Both the position numbers and the translations under genes were made by a program. Shown piece by piece: positions 1 to 11,797 of a DNA stretch of 64,000 nucleotides. Numbering within the stretch: the first letter of the stretch is position 1; each line of letters opens with the position of its first letter. Source of the stretch: Mytilus edulis (taxonomy: Eukaryota; Mollusca; Bivalvia; Mytilida; Mytilidae); assembly GCF_963676685.1 (NCBI RefSeq), contig NC_092344.1, positions 94,084,749 to 94,148,748 on the forward strand, written 5' to 3'. The notes under the pieces are model-generated. The model was not told the DNA's origin. It saw only the letters and a list, made by a program, of their open reading frames with translations, and searched no databases.

Positions 1-416
1 AAAAAACACATGTTTAAAAGATTTAGCAATTTATTGTTCATACTGTGCAAGTATAGATGATAAATGTGCTTGAATGACAAATTTATAGCATATTTGAATG
101 TACCGAAGAATATCGATGATCCTACATTCTGCCCATGATAGCTTCGAGTTTCTTTTTAATGGTAGTCTTATGTTAAACTGTTTCATGTATGTTAGATTTT
201 CCACTCAACATATCTAGAATGAAGGTGAGCAAAATGATTTAGCAGATAAACTTCAATAAAACGGATTTGAAATAACTTATCTCGCTTTTTGCGTTTTGTC
301 TCATAATTGTTTTAATACAGGCAATATTTCTGAATAAACAATATTAAAACAAACATTTCTTAGTTGTAATCGATCTCAACAATGTAATGGTCTATCATCA
401 GATATCTTATTTGTAG

Positions 417-504
417 TAAAATCATGGGCCATAGCTGTTATAGCCTTAGCATCTTTAGCAGTAACTTTACCATGGTGCTGTTGTTGCTGGTGGATTATAG
501 GAAC
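417..504 (+). CDS. Gene P, TM exon
   Basis: This is an 88 nt exon of phase 1-2 with a ttgtag acceptor and a gtaagt donor at 505. It encodes one hydrophobic helix followed by a run of four Cys and two Trp, typical of a palmitoylatable inner-leaflet edge. It aligns with the TM exons of A, B, D and E. Confidence 0.75.
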
Positions 505-934
505 GTAAGTATTTATAATTCAATGTTAAAATATTTTTCTTATCTCAATTCTGAATAAATCATTTTAAAGAAATTCATTACAGTAATGAACTTAAAAGTT
601 GCTCTCCTCAATACACAATTTGTGTTTTCCTTTCTTACATATTATGAAAGGGATCATTTAATTGAATTCCAATAGAAATATCAGGAGACGCTTACCCTGT
701 CAAAATACCAGACCTCACCCCTGTTCTTGTAAGTAAATAGATTTATTAGATTCAAATTACTTCATCATCTAAACAGTCCTTTACAAATGAAATATTTCAA
801 CTCGAATAATTTTTGAAAATAATTTTTATTTTGTCCTTTTCAGAGGTAAAAAGGACGAATCAGAGAAAACAACAAAACGTATGAATAAAAAAATTAAACC
901 AAAACCAATGGAAAGACATAGTGAAGAATGGTGA
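417..934 (+). CDS. Gene P (3' part): TM segment and cytoplasmic tail of a TSP1/EGF-family membrane protein
   Basis: Two plus-strand exons at 417-504 and 844-934 match the last two exons of the minus-strand family members in length, phase and sequence. The first (88 nt, after a ttgtag acceptor, before gtaagt) encodes a hydrophobic helix starting SWAIAVIALASLAV and ending in a Cys/Trp-rich edge (CCCCWW). The second (91 nt, after tttttcag, ends TGA at 932-934) encodes a Lys-rich tail ending KPKPMERHSEEW. That tail resembles the KPxPM-x-R ending of genes B and D but lacks their Tyr. The ectodomain exons must lie left of the window; nothing in 1-416 resembles one. Both exons are open as seen. P is the only member on the plus strand and is convergent with gene A. 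The gene family is unnamed to my knowledge. Confidence 0.75.
844..934 (+). CDS. Gene P, last coding exon (cytoplasmic tail)
   Basis: This is a 91 nt exon of phase 2 to stop, with acceptor tttttcag. It encodes GKKDESEKTTKR and then KPKPMERHSEEW before TGA. Its length equals the tail exons of A, B and E exactly. Confidence 0.75.
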
Positions 935-2752
935 TGAAAGTTCGTTGAAATGAATTTGACTGCAGTCTGATTATTTTTAATATAAAATTTAATGTTATTA
1001 TGAAAAATGATTGCATAAAAACTTTATCCAAGATGCCAGGCTTATATTTGTGTAGGGTAAATGTAGTTGAAGAGTCTTGTATATCCGATACGTACTTTTT
1101 TCTCATTCATCCGTAAAGTGATGTCAAGATAATGTATTACCTGACTAATGGAAACGACGACTTTTCAAGAAACATTTCTTCCAAATATATATATCTTAAC
1201 GTGTCCTGTCCTAAATTGCCATTCGGACAAAAGGAAGTTTTACGGTGTTGTTTCTTTATTGTTTACACTTGTACATTTATATTTACTGAAAGTGTTTACT
1301 ATATACGGTATGCATGATCAACGAGACAAAAACATTTTTTTGCTGGCATCATTGTCAAATTCACAATTTTTTTGATTGCGTCTTTTTTTGATTGATATAA
1401 AAATGAAGAGAAGTGGTATCGTTGTCAATGAGACATCTAAAGACATTAGGTGTGTTTCAATGTTTTATTATGAAGATGTTTGTGTGTGTGTCTGTGATTA
1501 CATAGGTTTGGCCCAATCATTGTCAATTTCTATGTCTATTTGAGCTGCTCTAAAAATTTTGTCAATATAAAAGAACTATTATAGACAGCTCTTATATGTG
1601 TAGGATGGTGAGATAGGTATAAAACCAGGTTAAAAACACCAGCAGGTAGAGTGCGTACAAAGTCTGTAATATGACAGTTGTTCTTCACTTTTTTCATTGA
1701 TTGACAGCGTTTAATTTTCGAAACATGCATTCGTGAATGTAATGAACCAAATTTGTAAGGGTTATAAACATTGTGGCCGGGAGCGAGATCAGAAAACGCA
1801 AAATGAAACCATTACTCGTTCTCGCTCCATGAAATTAATATGGCGAAAAAGCAGCATCAGATAAACTTTTAGAATAAAACAACGAGACAAAGCGAAAACA
1901 AATTTAGATATATGCAATTAAATGTGACAGACTCGTCTGATAACGGGACAACCACTGTTTGTAGATATATGTTACGTAGACAATGAAGCGAGGAACATCG
2001 AGAAAAAATTATAATGTAATAGACATACTCCATAACAAAAAAATATCTGCTAAAATAATTGACCATGAATAGAAGTAGTTTACAATGTACATGCAAGATA
2101 TGTATACCCATAGCGCACAAAAAATGTAAGTTTGTATTAAAAAATATTGTCGTTTGTATGGTAACAAGAAGGACAAAATTCGAATCAAGAAAGACATTAA
2201 TTTTACGTTAAATACATACACTGTGTTACGATTAATGGTCCGAGACCACAATTGTCGTCCCTTGTTTTTCGTTGTTCACGAATATTAGTCCCTAGTGTTG
2301 ACAGTGGGTTACTTGCCATTAATTTTTATACCCCTTCCAAATTCATTTCTCCATGTTTATTGCCTCAAATTGCAAGTATGGGGGTGAAATTACACTGTAA
2401 AAAAAATTGGGTCAAGAATTTTAAAGGAAAGTAGTGATTTGGTCCAGCTGAAAAAGGTTGAAAATTAGCACTTCGGAAGCTGTCAAAAGATTTCAAGACG
2501 CCCTAAACATAAAATTGTCCATATTTTGAGTTAGAGCCGATGAAGTTTTCTATAATTTTGATATAATTTGTCCCAAAAGTAGTACAACACACTGTAAAAG
2601 TTTCTTTGAGAAAGCGCAGGTGGGATGTTAAAGGCTAGTCAGAATTCCGGGAAGGGTATGCATTAACAAATGACTCTTAATTAATGATCAAAATTATAAT
2701 GTTTCTTAAAGACGTCATGGTATTTGACAATGTGTTAGGCTAAAGCCTGTGG
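935..2752. other. Convergent intergenic region between P and A
   Basis: No gene was found. The stretch holds AT-rich sequence where the 3' UTRs of P and A probably face each other. From about 2225 to 2645 lies an interspersed repeat that recurs at about 43690-44050. The small ORFs here show no homology or exon signals I can support. Confidence 0.5.
2225..2645 (+). repeat. Interspersed repeat, second copy at 43690-44050
   Basis: The two segments share scattered matching blocks, among them AAGTAGTGATTTG, CCATATTTTGA and CTATAATTTTGATAT followed by TTTGTCCCAA. Similarity is moderate with many indels, so they look like old copies of one dispersed element. The class is unknown. Confidence 0.5.
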
Positions 2753-2843
2753 TTAAGGTTTTTCGGTAGGTCCTATTTTATGACTTGTTGGTTGAAGTTT
2801 TCTTTCCTTTCTACCTTTTTCCGTTTCGTTATCGATTTCATCC
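2753..2843 (-). CDS. Gene A exon 5: putative cytoplasmic tail
   Basis: This is a 91 nt exon of phase 2 to stop after acceptor tatattacag, the exact length of the P, B and E tails. It reads DEIDNETEKGRKERKLQPTS and ends TEKP before TAA at 2753-2755. Composition fits (acidic start, then Lys/Arg) but it lacks the family's PRYxxW ending. Support is therefore length, phase and position rather than strong similarity. Confidence 0.55.
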
Positions 2844-5800
2844 CTGTAATATAAAATGTATACAAGACATCATTTTACTTTTCTTTATGTTGTATATAAA
2901 ATGATAATAGTTTTATACTTCGATTGAAATGAATGATCCAACATTGTGTGAGAGTCCTTCAAACACTTGTTTCTTTAGTCTTGCGTTTGTTATTTTTACA
3001 TTCAGTTTTGTTATGTATTTATTTAAATCATTTAATCTTTTGTCACCTTTATTTATATGCAGTGGACGTTTATTAAACATCAGCTAATAGCGAACGTGTG
3101 CACTTGAGTTTTTATAGGTTTGTTATTTAAGCTAAAAATATTTAATCATCTGTTTCCCCTGTTTAAGAATGAATTTTTGTGGATCGAATCAGTCAATCAA
3201 AAGATTGACCTTTGTTTCATTTTCAATCTTGACATGCTTTTCCTTTCGAAAGCTGAACACGCATAATGCATTCGTTAACCATCTCTAGCTAAGTGGTTAC
3301 ATTGAAAATCACATGAATGTGGATTCAATGCGTTACTGATGAGTCTTTTGAAGACGAAACGCGCGTCTGGAGAAAATACAAAATTTAATCCTGTGAGTTT
3401 ATTAACAACCACTGGGTCGATGTCACTGCTGGTGAAGTTTTAATTCCTCGAGGGTACCACCAGCCCAGTAGTCAGCACTTTTTCGAAGACATGAATTATA
3501 CTTGATATGATCAAATTTATAAATTAACTGTTTACAAAACTTTGGAATTTTGTAATAGTAAGGTTTTTCTACCTCGTGAATAGATTACCTTAGCTGTATT
3601 TGGCAAACTTTTATGAATTTTGGTCCTCAATGCTCTTCAACTTCGTACTTAATTTGGCCTTGTTTACATTTTTGTATTCAAGCATCACTGATGAGTCTTT
3701 TGAAAACGAAACGCGCGTCTGGCGTAAATACAAAATTTAATACTGTTATATATGATGAGTTTATTTGCTAGTGAATAATCAAGCATCGATGTTTCTTAGC
3801 TTTTATTTTACCAAATTGAACCATTCTTGCGGTTAAAAGCGAATTGTTACTTCACTATTTCACTCCCATTGATGATTGAGTAAAAACAATATATATTTTT
3901 TTATTTATCTCGGAGCGTGTGCCTCCTTAAAGGTAATGTAGATTATTAAAGTTTTCTACAAAATATATAAAAAAAAATGAATAAGCATAAAATACTGAAA
4001 CAATCTGCAAGAGATTTATTTTAGTTGAAAATACATACTTTCCCATCATGTAACAGAAATAGCAACACACCAGAAGTAGAGCTAATGCTGTCAGTGTTAT
4101 TATGGCTATCGCCCATGGTTTTACTGCAAGAAAATTCAAGTTTATTACTGAATAAGCATCTGAGAACTTATTTTTTATGCAAGGTAAACAATAAACTCAT
4201 CACAGATACCAGGACTAAATTTTGTATATACGCCAGACGCGCGTTTCGTCTACAAAAGACTCAATTACACCTTTGCATGTTTTACTTCTTATTTCTAACA
4301 TATCATAATTGTCGAAAAATGTTGCGCAGACAATTAACACTTCCTGTCGGAATTGAGGATAATAAGTCTGAAGCCTCTTGAAGGGAGAGTGAAACTGTTT
4401 CTGTGTGTTAAGGAACCATTGCAACACCTATCTTACGGTTTTGATGCAAAAAATGTTTGTCTTTATCAAACACATCCTGAATTTCAAGTGGCAGTCCAAA
4501 ATTTACATATTTCATCCTTATTGACTTTTTTTGCAGAACCTACTTATTATATTTTATTATAAGTCTTGTTCTCGTCTTTAGTATGCACGAAATACTTTCC
4601 AACGGACGTTAGGGAACCAAACAATTAATTGACTAAATAATAAGTAAACTAGAGCCAAATTATTTCATAATATATAATTCATACCTGTTTGGAAATCTCA
4701 GATGGAAAGAAGTAGATAGTTAATAAAGGTACCACCATTATAATTTATTACGCCAAACGCGCGTTTCGTATACAGCAGACTTATCAGTGACGCTCAGATC
4801 AAATGTATATTAATAGAAATGCATGTATAATCATGTATTAAAATTTTCTCAACAGCAACTTATACTTCTGAGGACATTGATTTTTTTTATTGTTGTCATT
4901 ACTTTATGATTAATGTATGAGATATGAAATTCTTAAATTCTTACACAAAAATTTGAATAGATTAATAAAAACAAAGGAGCGTGAATTCTTATTAAAACAA
5001 GATACCACATGCAGGTAAAATAAATGGATCTATAGTTGGCCTCTGTCAAAGATTATTACATCAGTAAGAATATGCCGCCCTCGACAGGTTTTCGTTATTT
5101 CATTTTCAGATATAGACCGCCGTATACAAATATTTCGTCATTTTATGTTTTAGGTGAATGGCGTATCTAAAAACAATATCATCATGTCATTCATGAGTTA
5201 TATTTATTCTCTGAACAAAGACCTAGTTTATTTATTATATTGCTATAACATATTCATCTTCTGAAAAAGTTTTGTAATTGCATTGAAATCCAACATTTTA
5301 CAGAATTAAGAATAAATAAGATGCAGTTAAACTTACGTTTATTACAGATTTCCCCCTCGAAAAGTACCATACAGTCACATTGAAAATCATTTATTTTATC
5401 CGTACATCTGCCAAACATACATGGTTGTTTCAAACAGTCATCTGTATCTGTAAATATATGTTATTTACAATTACAAAGTTTGCAATATATTTCAATCATT
5501 TATGGTTAGAAAGCATAAGTTCTTAGTTATTTACTCCCCCCCAGATCCTGACCTATTCAAAAGGCATTTAACACACTTAAAACATGTGCATGTCCTTGTA
5601 GGTAAAATGATGTTTTAGATATAGAAAGATGTGGTATGATACCAATAAGATAACTCTCCATCCAAGTCTCACAAATTTATTAAAGTAAATTAAAGTAGGT
5701 ACGGTCTTTCGCCTTTATGTTCTGAGATCTTACTGTTGAAGCAGACTGCGCGTGCATATGGGCGCCGAATGTACCGCAATACAACCTCCGTAACTTACTT

Positions 5801-8800
5801 GAGTAAAATAATCTTCAACCCACCAGTTTTCTTAAAATGTCAGGAATATGATAGTTGTTATCAAATAGTTCGTTTCTATGTATGTTGGCGTTTGTTTTTG
5901 TTCCACTTAAGTGTTTCTTTTGTTCATTTGTTTTCCTTTTATAGTTGAGGTGTTTCCTTCGGTTTTAGTTTGTAATCCGAATTTGTTTTCTCTCAAGCGA
6001 TTTATGACTTTTGAACAGCGGTATACTACTGTTGCCTTTATTGAATAAAACTGAAAAGTATGAAATCTTCCTTTATATGTAGTATATTAAATTCTGCTTT
6101 TTAATTCAATCGTATTAGAAGACTTTCAGTGTTAGTCGTATTCTATATTCAATTTATTCTAGATTAGATGAATGCAGAAACTACCACAACATGAGAATTG
6201 TCATGCATTTGTAAAAAACGTAGTAGTCTATTTCATTTACATACGACATCTGGATACTACATTTAATGTTTATAGATATTAAAAGGAAATTTATCAAGCT
6301 TGTTTTGGCGGGTTTAATGTAGATTTGTTTCATGTAAATTGAACAGATTATAATTTGTAAAGTCAGTAACTTTTGGCATATCTAAATCAAGAAAGATTTT
6401 TTTCGAAAATTCCGTATACAATTGTGGAGGAGGTATTTCATTAAATGATTTTCAATTTATGATCATATCAAAACAGTTTACTATTCACTGTGAATTCATG
6501 TATATTCGTTGGATACCAATTTTCGTGGATTTCGTGGGTACAGAAGTACCACGAATTTAAATGTTCAACGAATTACAAGTTTCATAAGGAATGTATGCAG
6601 ACTTTGCCAAAACACGAAATAGAATATCCACGAATATGCAAGTTTTCCTGAAACCACGACAATTGGTACCCACGAAAATAAAAGAATCCACCGTAGTTAG
6701 AACTCAGCAATTATTATATAGACAATCTTAATAATATTTAACCTGGTGTTATATTCTTACACAGAGTCGTACAAAATTAAAATTTTCTTCACCTATCTCG
6801 CATTTTTCTCCTTCATATCCAGCATAACAGAGACAAGAAATCCGGCCAAGAACAGGTATACAGGTTCCATTTGGACATGAGTTTCCTATACAGCTAGCAG
6901 CTCTCCGTTTCCGTTTTCTTATATCCAAATCTGATGGAAAAATATTTAATTAAAATGTGATATTCTCACTACTCTTTACTATTTGGTGTTTCGTCCTCAT
7001 AACTTATGAAACACCCTATTAATAGATATTTACCCTAACTGAGTGACGGACTCGGGAGTCCATTTACGAGTATGAGTACAAATCATAGTTAAAATTATAA
7101 AGGGGATTTCAAAAAAAATTATATCATAATTGATTAATTTAACCCTGATTAATCTTTGCGTGGTTATAGAAGAAAACAACTGTAAAAATCCTTCTAACGC
7201 TGATTGACCTCTCGAGATTATATTTGTCTTTGACTGATCTACACAATCTTTACTACCGAATCGACATCAGAAATGACTGCACACGTGTTTTCGGCAGTGA
7301 ATTATTTGTTTTACAACACATCAAAAGCTCCTTTACATTGATAACTTTTGCAATATAACTCACTTTAGAATTCTTAATATAACAGATATAGTGAACTGTA
7401 AATGGTCTGTGTATAACTGATAAATTATCAAATCAGGAATTTCGTAATCCGTAATAACATAACCATGATAACTTAAAATGTTTGCTTAAATCAACAACAA
7501 ATACACAGATTAAATTTTGATTTACCTTTAGAAATCTTATATACCACAGGATATCAAATCACAATTTTTACGGTGATGTTGTGTACAGAGGTCGTAATAA
7601 GTAGAAATTTAACATGACATTTCAGGTTAGCGGAGGGCACCTGAAAAAACCCCACAACTATATAGTTATTAACTTTTATGCGATCATGGTCTCTGGTGAA
7701 GAGTTTTCTCATTGGCAATCATACCACATTTTCTAATTTTCATAGAATCATCAATTAACTTCACCTTCCACTATATAGATGATAATTATCATCTCACTGA
7801 ATTATCCAAAGTTTGGTGACAATGTTGAATGCACTTATATTTGCAAACGAACTTGAAATAAAGGATACATCAGAAACAGATTAATTTGCTTCATATCTTG
7901 ACTCACTGTTAGCCTCAGCTTACCCTTAAATAAAAAAAGTGTACCGTTTCAGTGAAAATGGATATTATACGAAACTCCAAAATATATACATGAACCAAAA
8001 TTAAAACAACATACAAAACTAAAAAAGGCCGGAGGCTCCTGACTTTCATACCTCAATACCTTTCATAGTCAATGTAGAATAAGGAAACACACAGCAGTAC
8101 GTACAGTAAAGATCAATTTGAAGAAGTACGTGCCCGATTTCAGAATAGGTAATAAAAGAAATAAAGCAAAATAACAATGATACACAAATTAATAAAGGAT
8201 TACTAACCGTTACTGACATGCCAGCTTCAAACCTGAACAAAACTGATTAAAAGATTATGTCTTTCTTATATGAAAAACAAGTACAATTCTTTCCGTTAGT
8301 GGTTTAGTATAATACAATCATAAAATATATGAGAAGAACATAATCCGTATCATGCCAAAAACTGATCGGCCATATTTGTTTTTCATTATTGTTGTAGATT
8401 GATTGAGTGTTGGTTGCTAAAATTCCAGTGGCAAGTATTTCATACATATTCAGGACAAGATACATTACCAATGCATACAATAGGTAGGTTCTGTAATAGG
8501 GAACGTCCGGGATGAAGTTCAAGAAAATTTGGACAGACACGAACAAATAAGTATATTGGATAGAAACAGAAAATTTGCCTTGTGAAGGCCACCTACGGAC
8601 CCTCAAAGAGTTGTTGCAAGGGTTTCTAACGTGCAAATAGTGTGGCACTCTTTCTACACGAGGCATCGGATTCAACGTTCCCAATCTGACCGGACATGGC
8701 TACGAATTTGTACATTTGGAACATTCAAACGAACGTTCCCCTTTCGAGTTTTACTGTTGGTCGGAGGGAAACCAAAGGTGACCATATTTTTATTCCCAAT

Positions 8801-9590
8801 TCATTGTTGTAGAAGACAACCATTTCGTTAGGTTTCTATTTATTTGTTACTGTTACCAAAACGTGGATTTTAATAGCTTACTACACAACGTAGGCTTTGC
8901 TCATTGTTAAAACCGTAAAATGACAAGAATCAAACTTTTATATAACTAATTGTATTATGTATCGTTAATAACATGAAATGTGCTTGCTCAGTTATCATTG
9001 ATTATGAACACGACATTTAAATGAATTTTCTAGATTGCACACCAGTAAGTGAACATACTAAACTAACGTTTTTGTTATGTTTTGGAAAGAATAATATTCT
9101 GAACATTTTGAATGAATCCAGAAATATTCATCATAATATTTGCTAAAGTAATCATATTCTCGCTTCAGTAAAAACCTTTTGCTGAAATATGTTTTAATGT
9201 ATAAAACTCGTTTGCAAATATCCTTTAGCTAACATAAAACATACCTTAGCAACATGGACCTTTATAACCCAAAGGACAATTACACCGATGCTGGTCTGCA
9301 TTAAATGTTCCTCCTTGTTGACATTTACCACACACTTTATGTTCTGTTCCATTTGCTTGCCAGAGACTGAATGGGATATTACAAGATATCAAACACTGCT
9401 TCAACGTTGGATATCTTGTGTTATCACAACAAATATTCCTTTTTCTAATTTGCACTCCACTTCCACAGGTTGCATTACAAGCCTGCCATGGACCCCAATC
9501 TTTAAAATCACAAAATGGTGCACAGGCACCGCTACCTAATTCAAATAAGACAAGAAGGAATAAACAACAAAGCTGCATGTATGGCTTCAT
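2753..9590 (-). CDS. Gene A: TSP1/EGF/EGF/TM family member with a stop codon at the end of exon 1
   Basis: Five exons are visible: 9245-9590 (signal peptide and TSP1 module), 6793-6930 (EGF), 5337-5447 (calcium-type EGF), 4039-4123 (TM) and 2753-2843 (tail). Phases join correctly and the sum, 771 nt, is divisible by three. Codon 115 (9246-9248) is TAA, where B, C and D have GAC or GAT just before the exon 1 donor. As read, translation gives a secreted 114-residue protein (MKPYMQLCCLFLLVLFELGS signal, then TSP1) and the membrane exons are not reached. Those exons remain open with intact splice sites, so the stop is either recent, an allele, a sequencing error, or marks a soluble form. Unlike B, D and E there is no Thr-rich stalk exon; the first EGF exon instead begins with a basic RKRKRR run. 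Confidence 0.7.
3336..3745 (+). repeat. Interspersed repeat with GACGAAACGCGCGTCTGG cores, full copy
   Basis: A core (CTGATGAGTCTTTTGAAGAC, then GAAACGCGCGTCTGG) occurs at about 3340 and again at about 3685 flanking a 330 bp body. A similar long copy lies inverted at 40503-40910. The element sits in the last intron of gene A. I recognise the core as common in mussel DNA; its class is not settled here. Confidence 0.65.
4039..4123 (-). CDS. Gene A exon 4: transmembrane segment
   Basis: This is an 85 nt phase 1-2 exon (acceptor cttgcag, donor gtatgt). It encodes KPWAIAIITLTALALLLVCC and a short YFCYMMG edge: one TM helix with juxtamembrane Cys. Confidence 0.8.
4190..4265 (-). repeat. Short copy of the GCGCGTCTGG repeat
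   Basis: It contains CCAGACGCGCGTTTCGTCTA, the reverse of the core at 3340. It lies in the intron of gene A just upstream of the TM exon. Confidence 0.6.
4728..4802 (-). repeat. Short copy of the GCGCGTCTGG repeat
   Basis: It contains CCAAACGCGCGTTTCGTATA followed by TTATCAGTGACGCTC. It lies in an intron of gene A. Confidence 0.55.
5337..5447 (-). CDS. Gene A exon 3: calcium-type EGF domain
   Basis: This is a 111 nt phase 1-1 exon (acceptor atttacag, donor gtaagt). It encodes TDDCLKQPCMFGRC, then DFQCDC and GEICNK, giving six Cys. The DTDDC start matches the calcium-binding EGF consensus. Length is identical to the matching exon in B, D and E. Confidence 0.8.
5930..6050 (+). repeat. Interspersed repeat, other copies at 44935-45060 and 18990-19100
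   Basis: Shared blocks include GTTTTAGTTTGTAA and ACAGCGGTATACTA followed by TGTTGCCTTTATT. The copy near 19 kb is inverted. No coding content is credible. Confidence 0.5.
6488..6692. repeat. Foldback (inverted-repeat) element
   Basis: The left end (GGATACCAATTTTCGTGG) and right end (CCACGACAATTGGTACC) are near-complementary over about 35-40 bp, with the CGTGG/CCACG motif repeated inside. It resembles a nonautonomous MITE. It lies in the gene A intron beside the first EGF exon. Confidence 0.55.
6793..6930 (-). CDS. Gene A exon 2: EGF-like domain with a leading basic run
   Basis: This is a 138 nt phase 1-1 exon (acceptor tttccatcag, donor gtgaag). It opens with LDIRKRKRRAAS, a polybasic run that fits a proprotein convertase site, then an EGF pattern with six Cys (SCIGNSCPNGTC, SCLC, GYEGEKC). 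It corresponds to the first EGF exon of D and the C copies. Cleavage is inferred from the motif only. Confidence 0.75.
9245..9590 (-). CDS. Gene A exon 1: signal peptide and TSP1 domain
   Basis: The start ATG is at 9590. Residues 1-21 form a signal peptide (hydrophobic LCCLFLLVLF). The TSP1 core follows as WGPWQACNATCGSG at about residues 32-45, with a WxxW C-mannosylation motif and a CxxTCG O-fucosylation motif, then RKR and a CC pair. A second module follows: the family motif LWQANGTE, then CGKCQQGG and closing PLGYKGPCC. The stop TAA at 9246-9248 directly follows the CC pair. The donor at 9244 (gtatgt) keeps the family's phase 1 junction. Confidence 0.85.
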
Positions 9591-10139
9591 CCTGTTTTAA
9601 GTAATTCCATCACTAGTTTAGTCTCTAATCTTCATACACATGGGGACAACGCTTTGGTCAATTTAAGGCAATGTACTTCTTGTATTGTTATTCGACATCA
9701 AATAATTAAAGCAATTTATAAATATATGATCCCTTTGTAAACAGATTTAAGAAAAACATGTCATAACTTGATACAGAAGTAAATATATTAAAAGTCATTT
9801 ATAACGGGTTTTAATCTAAATAAGATTATTGCATATATCTGCTCGTTTAGAAATAAAATGATCAACCGAGGTTTTAGGTGGCGGTCGCGTTGCTTAGTCT
9901 TTAGTTTTAGTTTTCTATGTTGTGTTTGTATACTGTTGTTTATCTTTTGTATTATTCTTTAAATTGACCATTGTCAGGTGTAAAATTGATAACCTTTTAA
10001 ACTAAAAGCTAAAACATGCACTGTACATCCTTTTACGAAACCTACAAACAACATCACCGTAAAATAAGGATGTCCTGTTTTGTTTTAAAAGTACTAGTTC
10101 TGACTTTGGAATTATAGTTCTACTATTGTATGTTAAAAC

Positions 10140-10700
10140 CTTGTATAGAAGTACTTGTTAGTTAAATATATCGGTAAACTATGTTCGTGAAATCCTTTGA
10201 CGACTTTAAGGGAGGTGTTTCGTTGTACTAGCAAGTTACTCCAATTAAAACAATTTTAAAATGAACATATACATGTGTTTATAAAATGGAACGAAATTAT
10301 TAAAACAGCAATACATTGAACAGAACAGTTATCATCATTCATATGACAGCATATATATATCTAAACTGATATGGTGTCGGTTCATCGATAGCTCACAGTA
10401 ATTACGACAACCAGTTCGTCTTTTATTGTCATATATTTATACATAGATTACATTAGTCTGATTTCAGCTAATAGAAATGTATTTCACAATTTGTCGTATG
10501 AAAATGGCAATTTGAATATTATTATGAAAATGGTGCTTGAATTGTGATATAAAACTTTGATTGCCAGAAAAAGCTGCTACGAGCGAGCAACAAATCTAAA
10601 TGTAGATTTGAATCTCAATTTAACAAAGAAATTTAGTAACGAAATGATTTATATTCGGACCAGCATGAGAAAACTAATCAAATTTCCGAAGCAAAACCAT
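10140..10700 (-). promoter_or_regulatory. Block upstream of gene A shared with 31810-32230 upstream of gene B; candidate promoter or 5' exon
   Basis: Both blocks lie upstream of an exon 1, read on the minus strand, and contain GTCGTA(A/G)TTACTGTGAGC (near 10390 and 31940) with matching flanks on both sides. In A a TATAAATA-like string sits about 35 bp before this core at 10430-10440. The paired position suggests the duplication unit carried its upstream region. Promoter function is inferred. Confidence 0.4.
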
Positions 10701-11704
10701 TTTACTTATTTTGTTGGTATGACAGAATTAAGGAAGGTTTTACAAATGTGTCGTAATGAAATACAAGGATTTGTGTAGTAAGACTATCTAATTCTATACA
10801 AATCCGTGCGAAATCCTAGACTTAATAATTTACCAGTTATCTAGATAGGTTCGTTTTATAGTGCTTTAGTTTATTATAACACAATGTTGACTTCTGTACC
10901 CAAATGTTTGACATGTTACCTGTCTGTTTGCTTAGATCACACATGGTTGTCAATATGATGGAATTGTATGCGATAGTCATATAAGTGAGCGATAAAACCA
11001 TGATTTATTTATTATTTTCTTCATATTAATATATTTGAGTTGGAACATATACGCACCGTTAAACTGAGGGGTTAAGGAACATCACCGTTCAAAAAGTGTT
11101 ACAGTAAAAGAAAATGAAATGTCTTTCGTAGTTTGTTTTTCATGAAAAGTAACATAACATCCTGTATATCGAAATAAAACACACTTATTAAATTCACCAT
11201 TCGAAGAAATCAATCAATTTTGTATGAATTCAAGTTTTAAAGTTACTGTTTCGGGTAAGAAAACTGCTTATAAAAATCAAGTAATATTGCTTAATTCAGA
11301 TTAATAAAACGTATATTAATCATTGCTAACGTAGGATATTTATACAGAATCAGCTTGTATGACGGATGTCTAGTAATATGCTAGATGTACATGCATTTCA
11401 AGTGAATTTCAAATCTCATGGGGTCACACTGGTACATTGCTTGTGTCCTGTCTTAGTTTTAAGTGTTTCCTTTGTTGTTTGTTTGTCCATACACCTGGCT
11501 AGCTGATTTATTTACCTTTTTTATGTACTTGCAACTGGTTTCGTATATGTTTTCTTCATATTCATGATTAACAAAATAACAATTATGTTCTTCCAGTTTT
11601 AATTGATATACATCTTTAAAACGAACTCTCAATATGTAATTATAATAATTATAAGAAGATCTATGGCGATAAATTATATTATATGCTGCTTTGTTAATAT
11701 ATAT

Positions 11705-11797
11705 ATAAATGAACTCATCAGAGATATCAGGATTGATTTTTTTATTTACTCCAGACGCGCGTTTCGTCTACAAAAGACTCATCAGTGACGCATAACA
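11705..11797 (-). repeat. Short copy of the GCGCGTCTGG repeat
   Basis: It contains CCAGACGCGCGTTTCGTCTA and then AAAGACTCATCAGTGACGC. Confidence 0.6.

Noticed and set aside
8304..8684. 126-codon minus-strand frame between exons of gene A
   Set aside because: No domain, no splice logic with neighbours, and composition of AT-rich noncoding sequence. It could be part of a repeat but not a supported gene.
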